Shown here: positions 8,601 to 14,514 of the stretch, in pieces
Layout of the letters: every line of letters starts with the position of its first letter
Numbering within the stretch: the first letter of the stretch is position 1
Source of the DNA: Bacteroidales bacterium UBA3290
GTDB lineage: Bacteria > Bacteroidota > Bacteroidia > Bacteroidales > UBA932
Assembly: GCA_002361615.1 (NCBI GenBank)
Contig: DETK01000031.1
Span: 15,605-60,351, forward strand
DNA length: 44,747 nt
Direction: 5' to 3'
The notes under the pieces: generated by a model
Database searches by the model: none
Told to the model about the DNA's origin: nothing
Seen by the model: only the letters and a program-made list of their open reading frames with translations
Translations under genes and position numbers: made by a program

Positions 8601-8707
8601 ACCAGATGGGCGTCGGCTGCATCGACAGCTGGGGCGCCACGCCGCTCCCCGAGCACATGCTCCCGTACCGCGACTACCGCTTCCACTTCATCCTGCGGCC
8701 GATTTAG
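5663..8707 (+). CDS. Periplasmic GH2 beta-galactosidase
   Basis: A 1014-aa glycoside hydrolase family 2 enzyme of the LacZ type, hydrolysing terminal beta-galactosides. A signal peptide (MRKSFLFVFLLLMAAAPMRS, cleavage near Ser19-Gln21) places it in the periplasm. Order: jelly-roll sugar-binding domain (about 50-220), Ig-like domain, TIM barrel (about 330-620) and a C-terminal Bgal_small_N-type domain. The acid/base glutamate is Glu455 in SLGNEAGYGPN and the nucleophile is Glu519 in QCEYAHAMGNSEG. RHELDPDGG (equivalent of the LacZ RHEHHP segment) and the end motif YRFHFILRP are also typical. Length matches LacZ. No SusC/SusD pair or sugar regulator adjoins it, so this is not an ordinary polysaccharide utilisation locus, and the natural substrate is uncertain. 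Confidence 0.93.
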   Translation: MRKSFLFVFLLLMAAAPMRSQDFTEWQDPHVNSINRLPMHSTFVADESQILPLTGDWSFRWVRSANQQPVGFWRTNYVETGWSRMPIPGVWELNGFGDPVYLNIGYAWRGRYKNNPPTVPVENNHVGTYRKFIQIPAEWKGERVIIHFGSVTSNLYLWVNGKFVGYSEDSKLESEFDITDFVIPGKRNLIAFQVFRWCDGTYLEDQDFFRFAGVVRDCCIFTRPVKHIDDVQITPDLDANYRNGTLSVNVNVSDFRRTSVELTLTDAEGNSVANPLKATGAFVSARFYVENPRKWSAEDPYLYKLTARLYDGRQLLQTLHFDVGFRKVEIKGSDLLVNGKRVLIKGVNRHELDPDGGYVVSRERMEEDIRTIKQLNLNAVRTCHYPDDPYWYELCDHYGLYMVAEANIESHGMGYGPETLARDTAFRQAHLERNERHVKRNFNHPSIIIWSLGNEAGYGPNFEAAYNLVRSLDPSRPIQYERAEYAGKTDIFCPMYASQAYIKKYSADPEKTKPLIQCEYAHAMGNSEGGFKEYWDLYRTLPKLQGGFIWDFADQSIHWKNNRGKTFYAYGGDFNMSDPSDQNFCDNGLVSPDRKFNPHAYEVQQVCQDIHSTLVAPHRLEVFNEFFFRDLSRYGMRWELLRNGEKEAEGEVDDVNVAPQGRRQVHVPYGDIDGSAEWLLNLSYYLKEADGLLAKDFVVAREQIALNEYARTMSPLRSTARPKINNNAAHQFTVRSPKATEDFEITFSMDDGSITRYRVRGVDLLKSGETIRPNFWRSPTDNDFGASLQNKQSVWKKPTLMYYSLSQFDRNHLQVITIDYKIGGTDAMIRMEYRINEQGAMEITETLIPGERRDYPDLFRFGVQIPMPKSFEHLEFYGRGPFENYVDRKSAAFLGRWKQTVTEQFYPYIHPQETGNKTDLRWLRITDFAGRGLEIEAENAFSASALHYFIESLDDGDMKRNRHSELLKEDDVTNLLIDGYQMGVGCIDSWGATPLPEHMLPYRDYRFHFILRPI

Positions 8708-8782
8708 CTTATCCAGCAGCCTGTTCAGCTTTTGCTGGAGGGCGAGCCTCGAAGCAAAAGCCATGGAAAGTTCCATAAACTG

Positions 8783-8822
8783 CCGCGACGACATTCTGGG
8801 TGATCCCACATTGTTGTCGCGG
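8783..8822. repeat. Hairpin 1 (CCGCGACGACA arms)
   Basis: An 11-bp stem with one G-T pair (8783-8793 with 8812-8822) encloses a smaller TGGG/CCCA hairpin. Related to hairpin 2, about 71 bp downstream. Confidence 0.6.
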
Positions 8823-8853
8823 TATTGTTTTTGGCTGTTTGGGCTATTTTCAT

Positions 8854-8895
8854 GCCGCGACGACAACCTGAAGCATCTCACAGTGTTCTCGCGGC
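8854..8895. repeat. Hairpin 2 (GCCGCGA arms)
   Basis: GCCGCGA (8854-8860) pairs with TCGCGGC (8889-8895); pairing continues after one mismatch (GACA with TGTT). The left arm TGCCGCGACGACA is identical to that of hairpin 1. Confidence 0.6.
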
Positions 8896-8930
8896 AGATA
8901 AACAAGGATGAGTACTCGTATGGCGTTAGT

Positions 8931-9098
8931 TTTTGCCGGAAGGCGCGTCAACTATCGAGTCAAAAACCCATGGCCATCTGTGTCTACTGGGCCCTGCCCA
9001 GACCTGCCGCTACGGCCTGCTATCGCACAAGGCCATACAACGGCCTCCGCTAGCGGCTGATGCCGCAGGTGGCTACTGTGATCTCCATTAACAGCTAG
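8931..9098 (+). repeat. MITE-like repeat element, copy 2 (left end plus core)
   Basis: Begins with the family's left end (TTTTGCCGGAAGGCGCGTCA...AAAAACCCATGG). It continues through about 95 nt of core that is closely similar to the minus strand of copy 1 (2205-2320). The right end is missing or replaced by copy 3. Bases 8931-8975 are identical to 9101-9145. Confidence 0.7.
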
Positions 9099-9242
9099 GC
9101 TTTTGCCGGAAGGCGCGTCAACTATCGAGTCAAAAACCCATGGCCGCCCGTGGCCATGTGAACGGGAGGGGCCCAGCGAAGCTGGGAGGGATGAGCGAAG
9201 CGAAGGTTTTTGACTGATAGTTGCAAGACTGGAGGTAAAAAC
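9099..9242 (+). repeat. MITE-like repeat element, copy 3 (short form)
   Basis: Left end 9099-9138 and right end 9205-9242 (GGTTTTTGACTGATAGTTGC...GGAGGTAAAAAC) are imperfect inverted repeats. The core is short and different from copies 1 and 2 (GGCCCAGCGAAGCTGGGAGG is itself palindromic). The right end resembles the right end of copy 1 read on the minus strand. It ends 9 nt before the 3' end of the SprT-like gene. Confidence 0.7.
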
Positions 9243-9251
9243 GACTATCGG

Positions 9252-9914
9252 TCAGAGAGTGAGGAGTTGTGCGGCAGAGAAGTGGGTGTCGAGGTCGGGG
9301 GTGGTGGGGAAGAAGATGTTCAGGGCGGAGGATTTGGGGAATTGGCTGAAGTAGGGGTCGTCCGTCCAGAAGAAATCGACAGATTGTACTTGACCGCTGA
9401 AACGCAGGCCGCGGCGGTAAGCCTTCAGGCGTTGTTCGATGCGAGGCAGGACTTTGACGCCTACGCGGCCGTCCTTGAGTTGGACGCGGGCGACGACGCG
9501 CCAGACGGGTTTGGCGTTTTCCGCCATCTGTTCGCGCTGCTCCGGCGTAAAACGGTGGGAAACCGTGATGTGGCGGCCGTAACGTTCGTTGATCTCTTTC
9601 ATCCGGCTGCGGAAAAGCCGGCCATGGGCTGAGGTATCTTTCAGCTGCTTGGAAAGGATCTCATAATGGATCATCTCGTGCAGGAGGACGTCTTCCAGTT
9701 CGTTTTCCGGGAGGTCGAACTTCGTGCTGATGCGGATGCAGAAATCGTAGAACTCGAGTCCGCCGAAGAGCTTGCGCCGCTTCTTGTAGGTGCAGGCGCC
9801 CAGACTGCGCGTGGCCCGGCTCAACTTGAGCGGGACGGGCTGCAGTCCTCCTCCGAAATAAGCGTGGTTAAACGTTTCGAAACGTTTCTGAAGGTCGGGA
9901 AGCGTCGCAATCAT
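9252..9914 (-). CDS. SprT-like zinc metallopeptidase-fold protein
   Basis: A 220-aa soluble protein of the SprT-like family (related to the SPRTN protease domain). The zinc site is visible: His79-Glu80-Met-Ile-His83 (LLHEMIHYEI) and a third His97 in TSAHGRLFR. YFGGGLQPVPLKLSRATRSLG at the N-terminus is the usual start of the family, and the ATG at 9914 fits it. The C-terminal part (about 150-220) is not recognised. The bacterial function is not established; proteolysis of DNA-bound proteins is known only for the eukaryotic relatives. Divergent from the alpha/beta hydrolase across 88 bp. Confidence 0.8.
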   Translation of the reverse strand: MIATLPDLQKRFETFNHAYFGGGLQPVPLKLSRATRSLGACTYKKRRKLFGGLEFYDFCIRISTKFDLPENELEDVLLHEMIHYEILSKQLKDTSAHGRLFRSRMKEINERYGRHITVSHRFTPEQREQMAENAKPVWRVVARVQLKDGRVGVKVLPRIEQRLKAYRRGLRFSGQVQSVDFFWTDDPYFSQFPKSSALNIFFPTTPDLDTHFSAAQLLTL

Positions 9915-9919
9915 TGCTT

Positions 9920-9927
9920 CAAAAATA
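9920..9927 (-). promoter_or_regulatory. Proximal -7 box (TATTTTTG) for the SprT-like gene
   Basis: A perfect minus-strand TAnnTTTG ending 5 nt before the ATG at 9914. If used, the mRNA would have almost no leader. A second perfect box lies at 9978-9985, so the choice is open. Confidence 0.4.
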
Positions 9928-9969
9928 CAAATAATTCATCGCATTCTTGTGCTTTCGCCTTCTATTTCG

Positions 9970-9977
9970 TAAATTCG
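9970..9977 (+). promoter_or_regulatory. Possible -7 box (TAAATTCG) for the hydrolase-kinase operon
   Basis: One base from TAnnTTTG, with the same TTCG variant seen at 590-597; ends 25 nt before the ATG at 10003. Confidence 0.35.
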
Positions 9978-9985
9978 CAAAGATA
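9978..9985 (-). promoter_or_regulatory. Distal -7 box (TATCTTTG) for the SprT-like gene
   Basis: A perfect minus-strand TAnnTTTG, 63 nt before the SprT-like ATG. It abuts the plus-strand box at 9970. Confidence 0.45.
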
Positions 9986-10002
9986 AACTTGTATTTTCTC
10001 GA

Positions 10003-10938
10003 ATGGCTCTCAAAGCTTTCTCTCTGGATGCTTCGGCCGACGGGCTGAAACTTGCCTGTCTGCAGTCCGTACCCGATGCGGGTAGCAGTGCACCCCGCGG
10101 TGTCATCCAACTTGTCCACGGCATGTGCGAACACAAGGAACGCTATATCGCCTTGATGGAGTTCCTGTCGGAAAACGGCCTCATCTGCGTGATCCATGAC
10201 AATCGCGGCCACGGCGCTTCCGTCAAATCGCCCGATGATTTAGGGTATATGTATGACGGCGGCTGGCAGGCGATGGTGGAAGATGTCCGCGTGGTAAACG
10301 ACTGGATCCGGGCGCAATATCCCGATCTCAAGATCATCCTGTACGGACACAGCATGGGATCGATGATCGTCCGCTCTTTCCTGAAGAGATATGACGACCG
10401 CATTTCGGCCCTGCTCGTAAGCGGATGCCCGGTTGATAATCCGGCCAAAGGGGCGGGGAAGGCCCTGGCTGCTTTCTTCGGCCGCACGAAGGGATGGCAT
10501 TACCGTCCGGATCTTCTCCAGCAAATGTCGTTCGGGGCCTATAGCAAGCCCTTCGCCAGCGAGGGTCCGATGGCATGGGTCTGTTCGAATCCGGAGATCC
10601 TCAAATCTTATCGTGAAGATCCGCTCTGCCAATATGTCTTTACGGCCAACGGGTTCTACAACCTGCTGGGCCTGATGCAGGATTGCTACAGCCGCAAGGG
10701 ATGGGCCGTGAAGAATCCATCGCTGCACATCCATTTCATGTCGGGAGAAGAAGACCCCTGCCGCGGCAGCGACAAGCAGTTCCGCAAGGCGCTCCGTCTG
10801 CTGCCCGAAGTGGGTTATCACAACGTGACTGCGCAAGTCTATCCTCAGATGCGCCACGAAATCCACAACGAAACCGGATACCGGCGGGTCTGGGACGACC
10901 TGCTCCATTTCATCGACAATACCCTGAACCCTTCCTAA
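10003..10938 (+). CDS. Alpha/beta hydrolase (monoacylglycerol lipase / lysophospholipase-like)
   Basis: A 311-aa serine hydrolase of the alpha/beta fold, probably acting on a lipid or other ester. The oxyanion-hole segment is IQLVHGMCEHKERY (about 42-55). The nucleophile is Ser117 in YGHSMGSM, the 'elbow' typical of the Hydrolase_4 (monoglyceride lipase-like) group. A catalytic Asp (SGEEDPC, about 250) and His (MRHEIHNE, about 286) are in the expected places. There is no signal peptide, so it is cytoplasmic. Followed 18 nt later by the nucleoside kinase gene; the pair is probably one transcript, but no functional link is evident. The exact substrate cannot be told. Confidence 0.85.
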   Translation: MALKAFSLDASADGLKLACLQSVPDAGSSAPRGVIQLVHGMCEHKERYIALMEFLSENGLICVIHDNRGHGASVKSPDDLGYMYDGGWQAMVEDVRVVNDWIRAQYPDLKIILYGHSMGSMIVRSFLKRYDDRISALLVSGCPVDNPAKGAGKALAAFFGRTKGWHYRPDLLQQMSFGAYSKPFASEGPMAWVCSNPEILKSYREDPLCQYVFTANGFYNLLGLMQDCYSRKGWAVKNPSLHIHFMSGEEDPCRGSDKQFRKALRLLPEVGYHNVTAQVYPQMRHEIHNETGYRRVWDDLLHFIDNTLNPS

Positions 10939-10956
10939 CCGGACTTTTTTCAAGCC

Positions 10957-12624
10957 ATGCTCAGAATCTATTGCAAAAACACCAGGACCTTCAAGCAGTT
11001 CAACGAAGGAACGACGCTGGAGGAGATGCTGCCTGAGTTCGAATTCGAACGCCCTTATCCGATTGTTTCCGCCAAGGTGAACAATGTGTCGCAAGGACTT
11101 CATTTCCGCGTTTATAACAACCGCGACATCGAATTCCTCGACCTTCGCGATGCGAGCGCCCGTCGCGTCTATTGCCGTTCGCTCTGCTTCCTGCTCTGCA
11201 AGGCGACCCAGGACATCTGTCCCGCATCGAAGATGGACATCAAGCATCCCATTTCGAACGGTTATTACTGCGAGTGGCACAAGCCGGACGGCAGCCCGGT
11301 GACAGAAGAGGATCTCCGGCGGATCAAGGCCCGCATGCAGGAGATCATCGACCAGAACCTGCCTTTCCACAGACGTGAGGTGCAACTGCAGGAGGCGATC
11401 GATATCTTCCGTGAACACGGTTATGAAGACAAGGTCCGGCTGCTCGAGACCAACGGCGAGCCCTATGTCGATTATTATATGCTGGGCGATACGGTGGACT
11501 ATTATTACGGACGTCTGCTGCCTTCCGCCGGCTATATCCAGATCTGGGACATCATTCTCTACCAGGACGGAATCCTGCTGCAGGTGCCCGACCGCATCAA
11601 TCCCGACCATCTGGCGCCCTTCGTGGACCAGCCCAAGACTTTCGAGGTTTTCCGGGAGAATTTCAAATGGAACCAGATCATGAACCTGCGCAACGCCGGC
11701 GACGTGAACCACGTTTGCCAGGAAGGCGGCGCTTCCGATCTGATCCAGATTTCCGAGGCGCTGCAGGAGAAGAAGCTCGTGCAGATTGCCGAAGAAATTG
11801 AACGGCGCTACAACGATCCGGAGCACCCGGTTCGCATCGTGCTGATCACCGGGCCTTCCAGCAGCGGTAAGACCACGGTCACGCGGCGCCTGAGCGTCCA
11901 GCTCAAGGCCTGCGGTCTGCGCCCGATCTCGTTCTCGACCGACGATTATTTCGTCAACCGGATTGAAACCCCGAAACTTCCCGACGGCAGCTACGACTTC
12001 GACAACTTCGAGACCGTGGACCACCGGGCCATCGAGCGCGACGTGCTCGCTCTCCTGCGCGGCGAAGTCGTGGACGTGCCGGAATTCAATTTCGTCACGG
12101 GCCGCCGTGAATACAACGGCAAGCATCTGCAACTGACGGAAGGGAAGGTGCTGCTGATCGAAGGCATCCACGCCCTCAATCCGCAACTGATCCCGCAGGT
12201 CCCTTCGGAAAGCACCTTCAAGATCTTTATCTCCACGCTCACCAGCATCGCGCTTGACGACCATAACTGGGTGCCTACCAGCGACAACCGGCTCCTGCGC
12301 CGCATCGTGCGCGACTACAACAACGGCTCCTTCTCGGCCCGCGAGACCATCAACCAATGGCCGAACGTCCGCCGCGCCGAAGAACAGTGGATCTACCCGT
12401 ATCAGGAGAACGCCGACGTGATGTTCAACTCCGCCTACCTCGTGGAATTCGCCGTGCTGCACACACACGCCGAACTGATTCTACGGACCATCCCGAAGAA
12501 CTGCCCCGAGTACAGCGAAGCCCACCGCCTCCTGAAGTTCCTCCATTATTTCACACCCGTCTCCGACAAGGAAATCCCCGCCACCTCGCTGCTCCGCGCC
12601 TTCATCGGCGGCGGCAGCATGTAG
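10957..12624 (+). CDS. Nucleoside (uridine-type) kinase with ThrRS-like N-terminal domains
   Basis: A 555-aa fusion protein common in Bacteroidetes. Residues 1-60 resemble a TGS domain (MLRIYCKNTRTFKQFNEGTT). Residues about 60-200 resemble the threonyl-tRNA-synthetase second additional domain (HPISNGYYCEW, then a helical segment). Residues about 290-490 are a P-loop uridine kinase/phosphoribulokinase domain with Walker A GPSSSGKT at 299-306, followed by FSTDDYFVNR and DFDNFETVDH. It probably phosphorylates uridine or a related nucleoside with ATP/GTP. Whether the TGS/SAD part binds tRNA is unknown. Convergent with the YqaA-type gene, 7 nt apart, with no terminator in between. Confidence 0.85.
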   Translation: MLRIYCKNTRTFKQFNEGTTLEEMLPEFEFERPYPIVSAKVNNVSQGLHFRVYNNRDIEFLDLRDASARRVYCRSLCFLLCKATQDICPASKMDIKHPISNGYYCEWHKPDGSPVTEEDLRRIKARMQEIIDQNLPFHRREVQLQEAIDIFREHGYEDKVRLLETNGEPYVDYYMLGDTVDYYYGRLLPSAGYIQIWDIILYQDGILLQVPDRINPDHLAPFVDQPKTFEVFRENFKWNQIMNLRNAGDVNHVCQEGGASDLIQISEALQEKKLVQIAEEIERRYNDPEHPVRIVLITGPSSSGKTTVTRRLSVQLKACGLRPISFSTDDYFVNRIETPKLPDGSYDFDNFETVDHRAIERDVLALLRGEVVDVPEFNFVTGRREYNGKHLQLTEGKVLLIEGIHALNPQLIPQVPSESTFKIFISTLTSIALDDHNWVPTSDNRLLRRIVRDYNNGSFSARETINQWPNVRRAEEQWIYPYQENADVMFNSAYLVEFAVLHTHAELILRTIPKNCPEYSEAHRLLKFLHYFTPVSDKEIPATSLLRAFIGGGSM

Positions 12625-12631
12625 GGAGCGG

Positions 12632-13087
12632 CTAGATCACGCCGAGAATCAGGTTCCAGAAGAAGAAACGGAGCGTTTTGCCGACCAGCATCAGCAGGGC
12701 GGTGAGCCAGGGGTTTGTCTTGTAGAAGCCGAGGGCGATGGAGAAGAGGTCGCCGACGAAGGGAAGCCAGCTGACCAAGGCGAGCCAGACGCCGTAGCGG
12801 TCGACATAGACCTTCTGTTTCTCCAGTTTGGTGCGGTCAACCTTGAACCATTTTTCGATCCATTCCCATTTGCCGAGCCAGCCCAGGCCGAAGGAGGTGA
12901 GGGAGCCCAGCCAGTTGCCGGCCGAGGCAACGGCCAGGCAGGCCCACGGGTTGGACGTCATGTTGAGCATCGCGACATAGAGGATGTCGGAGCTGAAAGG
13001 AACGACCGTGGCCGCCAGAAATGTGCCGACGAAGAGGCCCCAAAGGCCCCACGCGCCAAGGTCGGGGAGGGTGATAAGGCTAAGCAT
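12632..13087 (-). CDS. YqaA-family (DedA/VTT-like) membrane protein
   Basis: A 151-aa inner-membrane protein of the SNARE-associated / VTT family, YqaA type. Visible features: FLAATVVPFSSDILYVAML (re-entrant loop with a Pro), GNWLGSLTSFGLGWLG and SWLPFVGDLFSIALGFYK, the G-[FP]-x-x-x-D signature of the family. Members are thought to act in membrane lipid or proton-gradient homeostasis; a precise role is not known. The ATG overlaps the 3' end of the ThrE-type gene by 8 nt in a different frame, so it is the second gene of a minus-strand operon. Confidence 0.85.
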   Translation of the reverse strand: MLSLITLPDLGAWGLWGLFVGTFLAATVVPFSSDILYVAMLNMTSNPWACLAVASAGNWLGSLTSFGLGWLGKWEWIEKWFKVDRTKLEKQKVYVDRYGVWLALVSWLPFVGDLFSIALGFYKTNPWLTALLMLVGKTLRFFFWNLILGVI

Positions 13088-14381
13088 TCCTATGAGATTC
13101 CCGGTCAGGCCGGGAATGACGTTTTCCCGAGAACATCCGGTTGGGGAGTTCGCTGATCAGGATGATGCCCAGGACGATGGCGATGGTGACCTTGACGGCC
13201 ATGAATCCGCTGCCAAGGGCGAGGCGGAGCTGGTCGGAGACGACGTAGTAGGAGGTCCAGAAGACGCCGGCGCCGGGGACCAGCGGGAAAATGCCGCAAA
13301 GCAGGAACACGATGGCGGGGCAGCGGTCGAGGACCGAGAAGTAACGGGCCGAGAGGACAACGAGCATCGTGGCGAAGACAGTGGCGGCCGGAGGTGTAAA
13401 GCCGGCATAACGCGCCAGGATCATATAGAGGATCCAACCCAGGACGCCGCAGACACCGCACAGGAAATAATACTTGCGCGGTACACCGAAGAGCACCGCG
13501 AAGGCGGCCGTACCGATGAACGAGGCGATGATCTGAATGGTCATGGCGTAGGTGACAGGGTCGACCGTCATGCCCTTGAGCTTGATCATTTCGCCGAAGA
13601 TGAGCCCGTCGCAGACGAAGGCCAGGGCGACGCCGGCTGCGATGCAGAAAAAGACCAGCATGGCGTCGAGCAGGCGTGTGGCACCGGCGATGTAGTCTTC
13701 ATTGGCCACATCGCGGACGCCGTTGACGAACGGTACCCCGGGAATCAGCGGGATGATGGCGCCGATGATCATATTGGGGAGGCTGTGTCCGAAACCGATG
13801 CGATGGAAAAGGATGCAGAGGGCCGTGACGAAAAAGCCGCCTACGATGTTGCCTACAATCTTCGACATGTGGGGCGCCGTGACGAAGAGCACGAAGAGCC
13901 AGAGCAGGATGCCGCAGATGAACGAAGCGGCGCAGTCGAGCAACCCGCCGCCGAAGACGATGCAGAATCCCGCACTGCCCAGGGCGGAGGCAAGTACCTG
14001 TTCCCAGACGGGGTGGGGACGCATCGTACGGATCTCTTTCAGCCGGACACGCGCTTCCGCGAGGGAATGCTTCCCGGCAACGATATCACGCGATAATTGA
14101 TTGACCGCCACCACCTTGTCGAGCTGCGTTCCCTTAAAGGGGATGAACTCCACGTTCGCGTATTTGTTGAAGCTGCTGGTGGTGAAGATGCCGTTGCTCA
14201 GCACGAAGAAACTTTTCGAATCCACGCCGTAGTGGGAGGCGATGCGCTCCATCGTCTCCTCGACACGCGAGATCTCGGCGCCGTTCTCGAGGAGGATGTG
14301 ACCCGCCTCGGAGGCAACTGCAAGCGCCTCAGCGTGCTGCTCTTCCAAGTTTTCTTCCGGATGCTGTAGTTTTTCGGCCAT
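13080..14381 (-). CDS. Threonine/serine exporter family protein (ThrE type, both domains fused)
   Basis: A 433-aa inner-membrane protein. The N-terminal ThrE (DUF1212) domain has ENGAEISRVEETMERIASHYG before the first membrane helices. The C-terminal ThrE_2 domain follows (about 270-420). In many bacteria the two are separate genes (YjjP/YjjB, where they form a succinate exporter), while corynebacterial ThrE is fused as here. Export of Thr/Ser or a dicarboxylate is therefore the likely role. ATG 14381 is chosen over the TTG at 14405 because a perfect -7 box ends just upstream. Odd: the last residues (HSRPDRESHRNA) are encoded by a REP-like palindrome at 13097-13117. Confidence 0.85.
   Translation of the reverse strand: MAEKLQHPEENLEEQHAEALAVASEAGHILLENGAEISRVEETMERIASHYGVDSKSFFVLSNGIFTTSSFNKYANVEFIPFKGTQLDKVVAVNQLSRDIVAGKHSLAEARVRLKEIRTMRPHPVWEQVLASALGSAGFCIVFGGGLLDCAASFICGILLWLFVLFVTAPHMSKIVGNIVGGFFVTALCILFHRIGFGHSLPNMIIGAIIPLIPGVPFVNGVRDVANEDYIAGATRLLDAMLVFFCIAAGVALAFVCDGLIFGEMIKLKGMTVDPVTYAMTIQIIASFIGTAAFAVLFGVPRKYYFLCGVCGVLGWILYMILARYAGFTPPAATVFATMLVVLSARYFSVLDRCPAIVFLLCGIFPLVPGAGVFWTSYYVVSDQLRLALGSGFMAVKVTIAIVLGIILISELPNRMFSGKRHSRPDRESHRNA
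13097..13117. repeat. REP-like palindrome inside the 3' end of the ThrE-type gene
   Basis: An 8-bp perfect stem ATTCCCGG/CCGGGAAT with loop TCAGG, followed by GACG. It matches three other copies in the window (18015, 32690, 40208). It encodes part of the C-terminal tail of the exporter. Confidence 0.7.
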
Positions 14382-14416
14382 GGCTGCGTCCAATGATAAA
14401 ATCAAGCTTCGTGCTG

Positions 14417-14424
14417 CAAAGATA
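14417..14424 (-). promoter_or_regulatory. -7 box (TATCTTTG) for the ThrE-type operon
   Basis: A perfect minus-strand TAnnTTTG, 35 nt before the ATG at 14381. It decides against the TTG start at 14405, which would leave almost no leader. Confidence 0.6.
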
Positions 14425-14445
14425 ATGTTTATAATGTTTATTTAT

Positions 14446-14453
14446 TAATTTTG
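14446..14453 (+). promoter_or_regulatory. -7 box (TAATTTTG) for the M16 peptidase
   Basis: A perfect TAnnTTTG ending 61 nt before the ATG at 14515, which leaves an AT-rich leader of about 55 nt. Confidence 0.5.
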
Positions 14454-14514
14454 CAGGTTAGAATAACGCTGAAGCCTGACTATAATTGTAATAACATAAT
14501 CACTATTCATTCGC

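Larger units (their letters stand above)
8708..9251. other. 544-bp non-coding, repeat-rich region
   Basis: No gene is supported here. From left to right it holds a partial repeat end (GCTTTTGCTGGAGG, 8729-8742), two related hairpins (8783-8822 and 8854-8895), and two copies of the dispersed repeat family (8931 onward and 9099-9242). Short open frames crossing it are shadows with no start signal or family match. Confidence 0.7.

Noticed and set aside
5621..8905. 1094-codon open frame on the minus strand opposite the beta-galactosidase
   Set aside because: It is a codon-bias shadow: the sense gene rarely uses TTA, CTA and TCA, so the antisense frame stays open. The product has no recognisable domain, while the plus-strand GH2 enzyme is complete.
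2172..9242. Composite transposon: oppositely oriented repeats flanking the 2.4-8.7 kb genes
   Set aside because: The repeats are short, differ in length and arrangement at the two sites, and no transposase is present; the enclosed genes look like normal chromosome.
8708..9251. CRISPR array
   Set aside because: Only two exact 45-bp copies with a 125-bp interval, no regular repeat-spacer pattern and no cas genes.
10240..12468. 742-codon open frame opposite the hydrolase and nucleoside kinase
   Set aside because: Spans two good genes on the other strand and has no family features.
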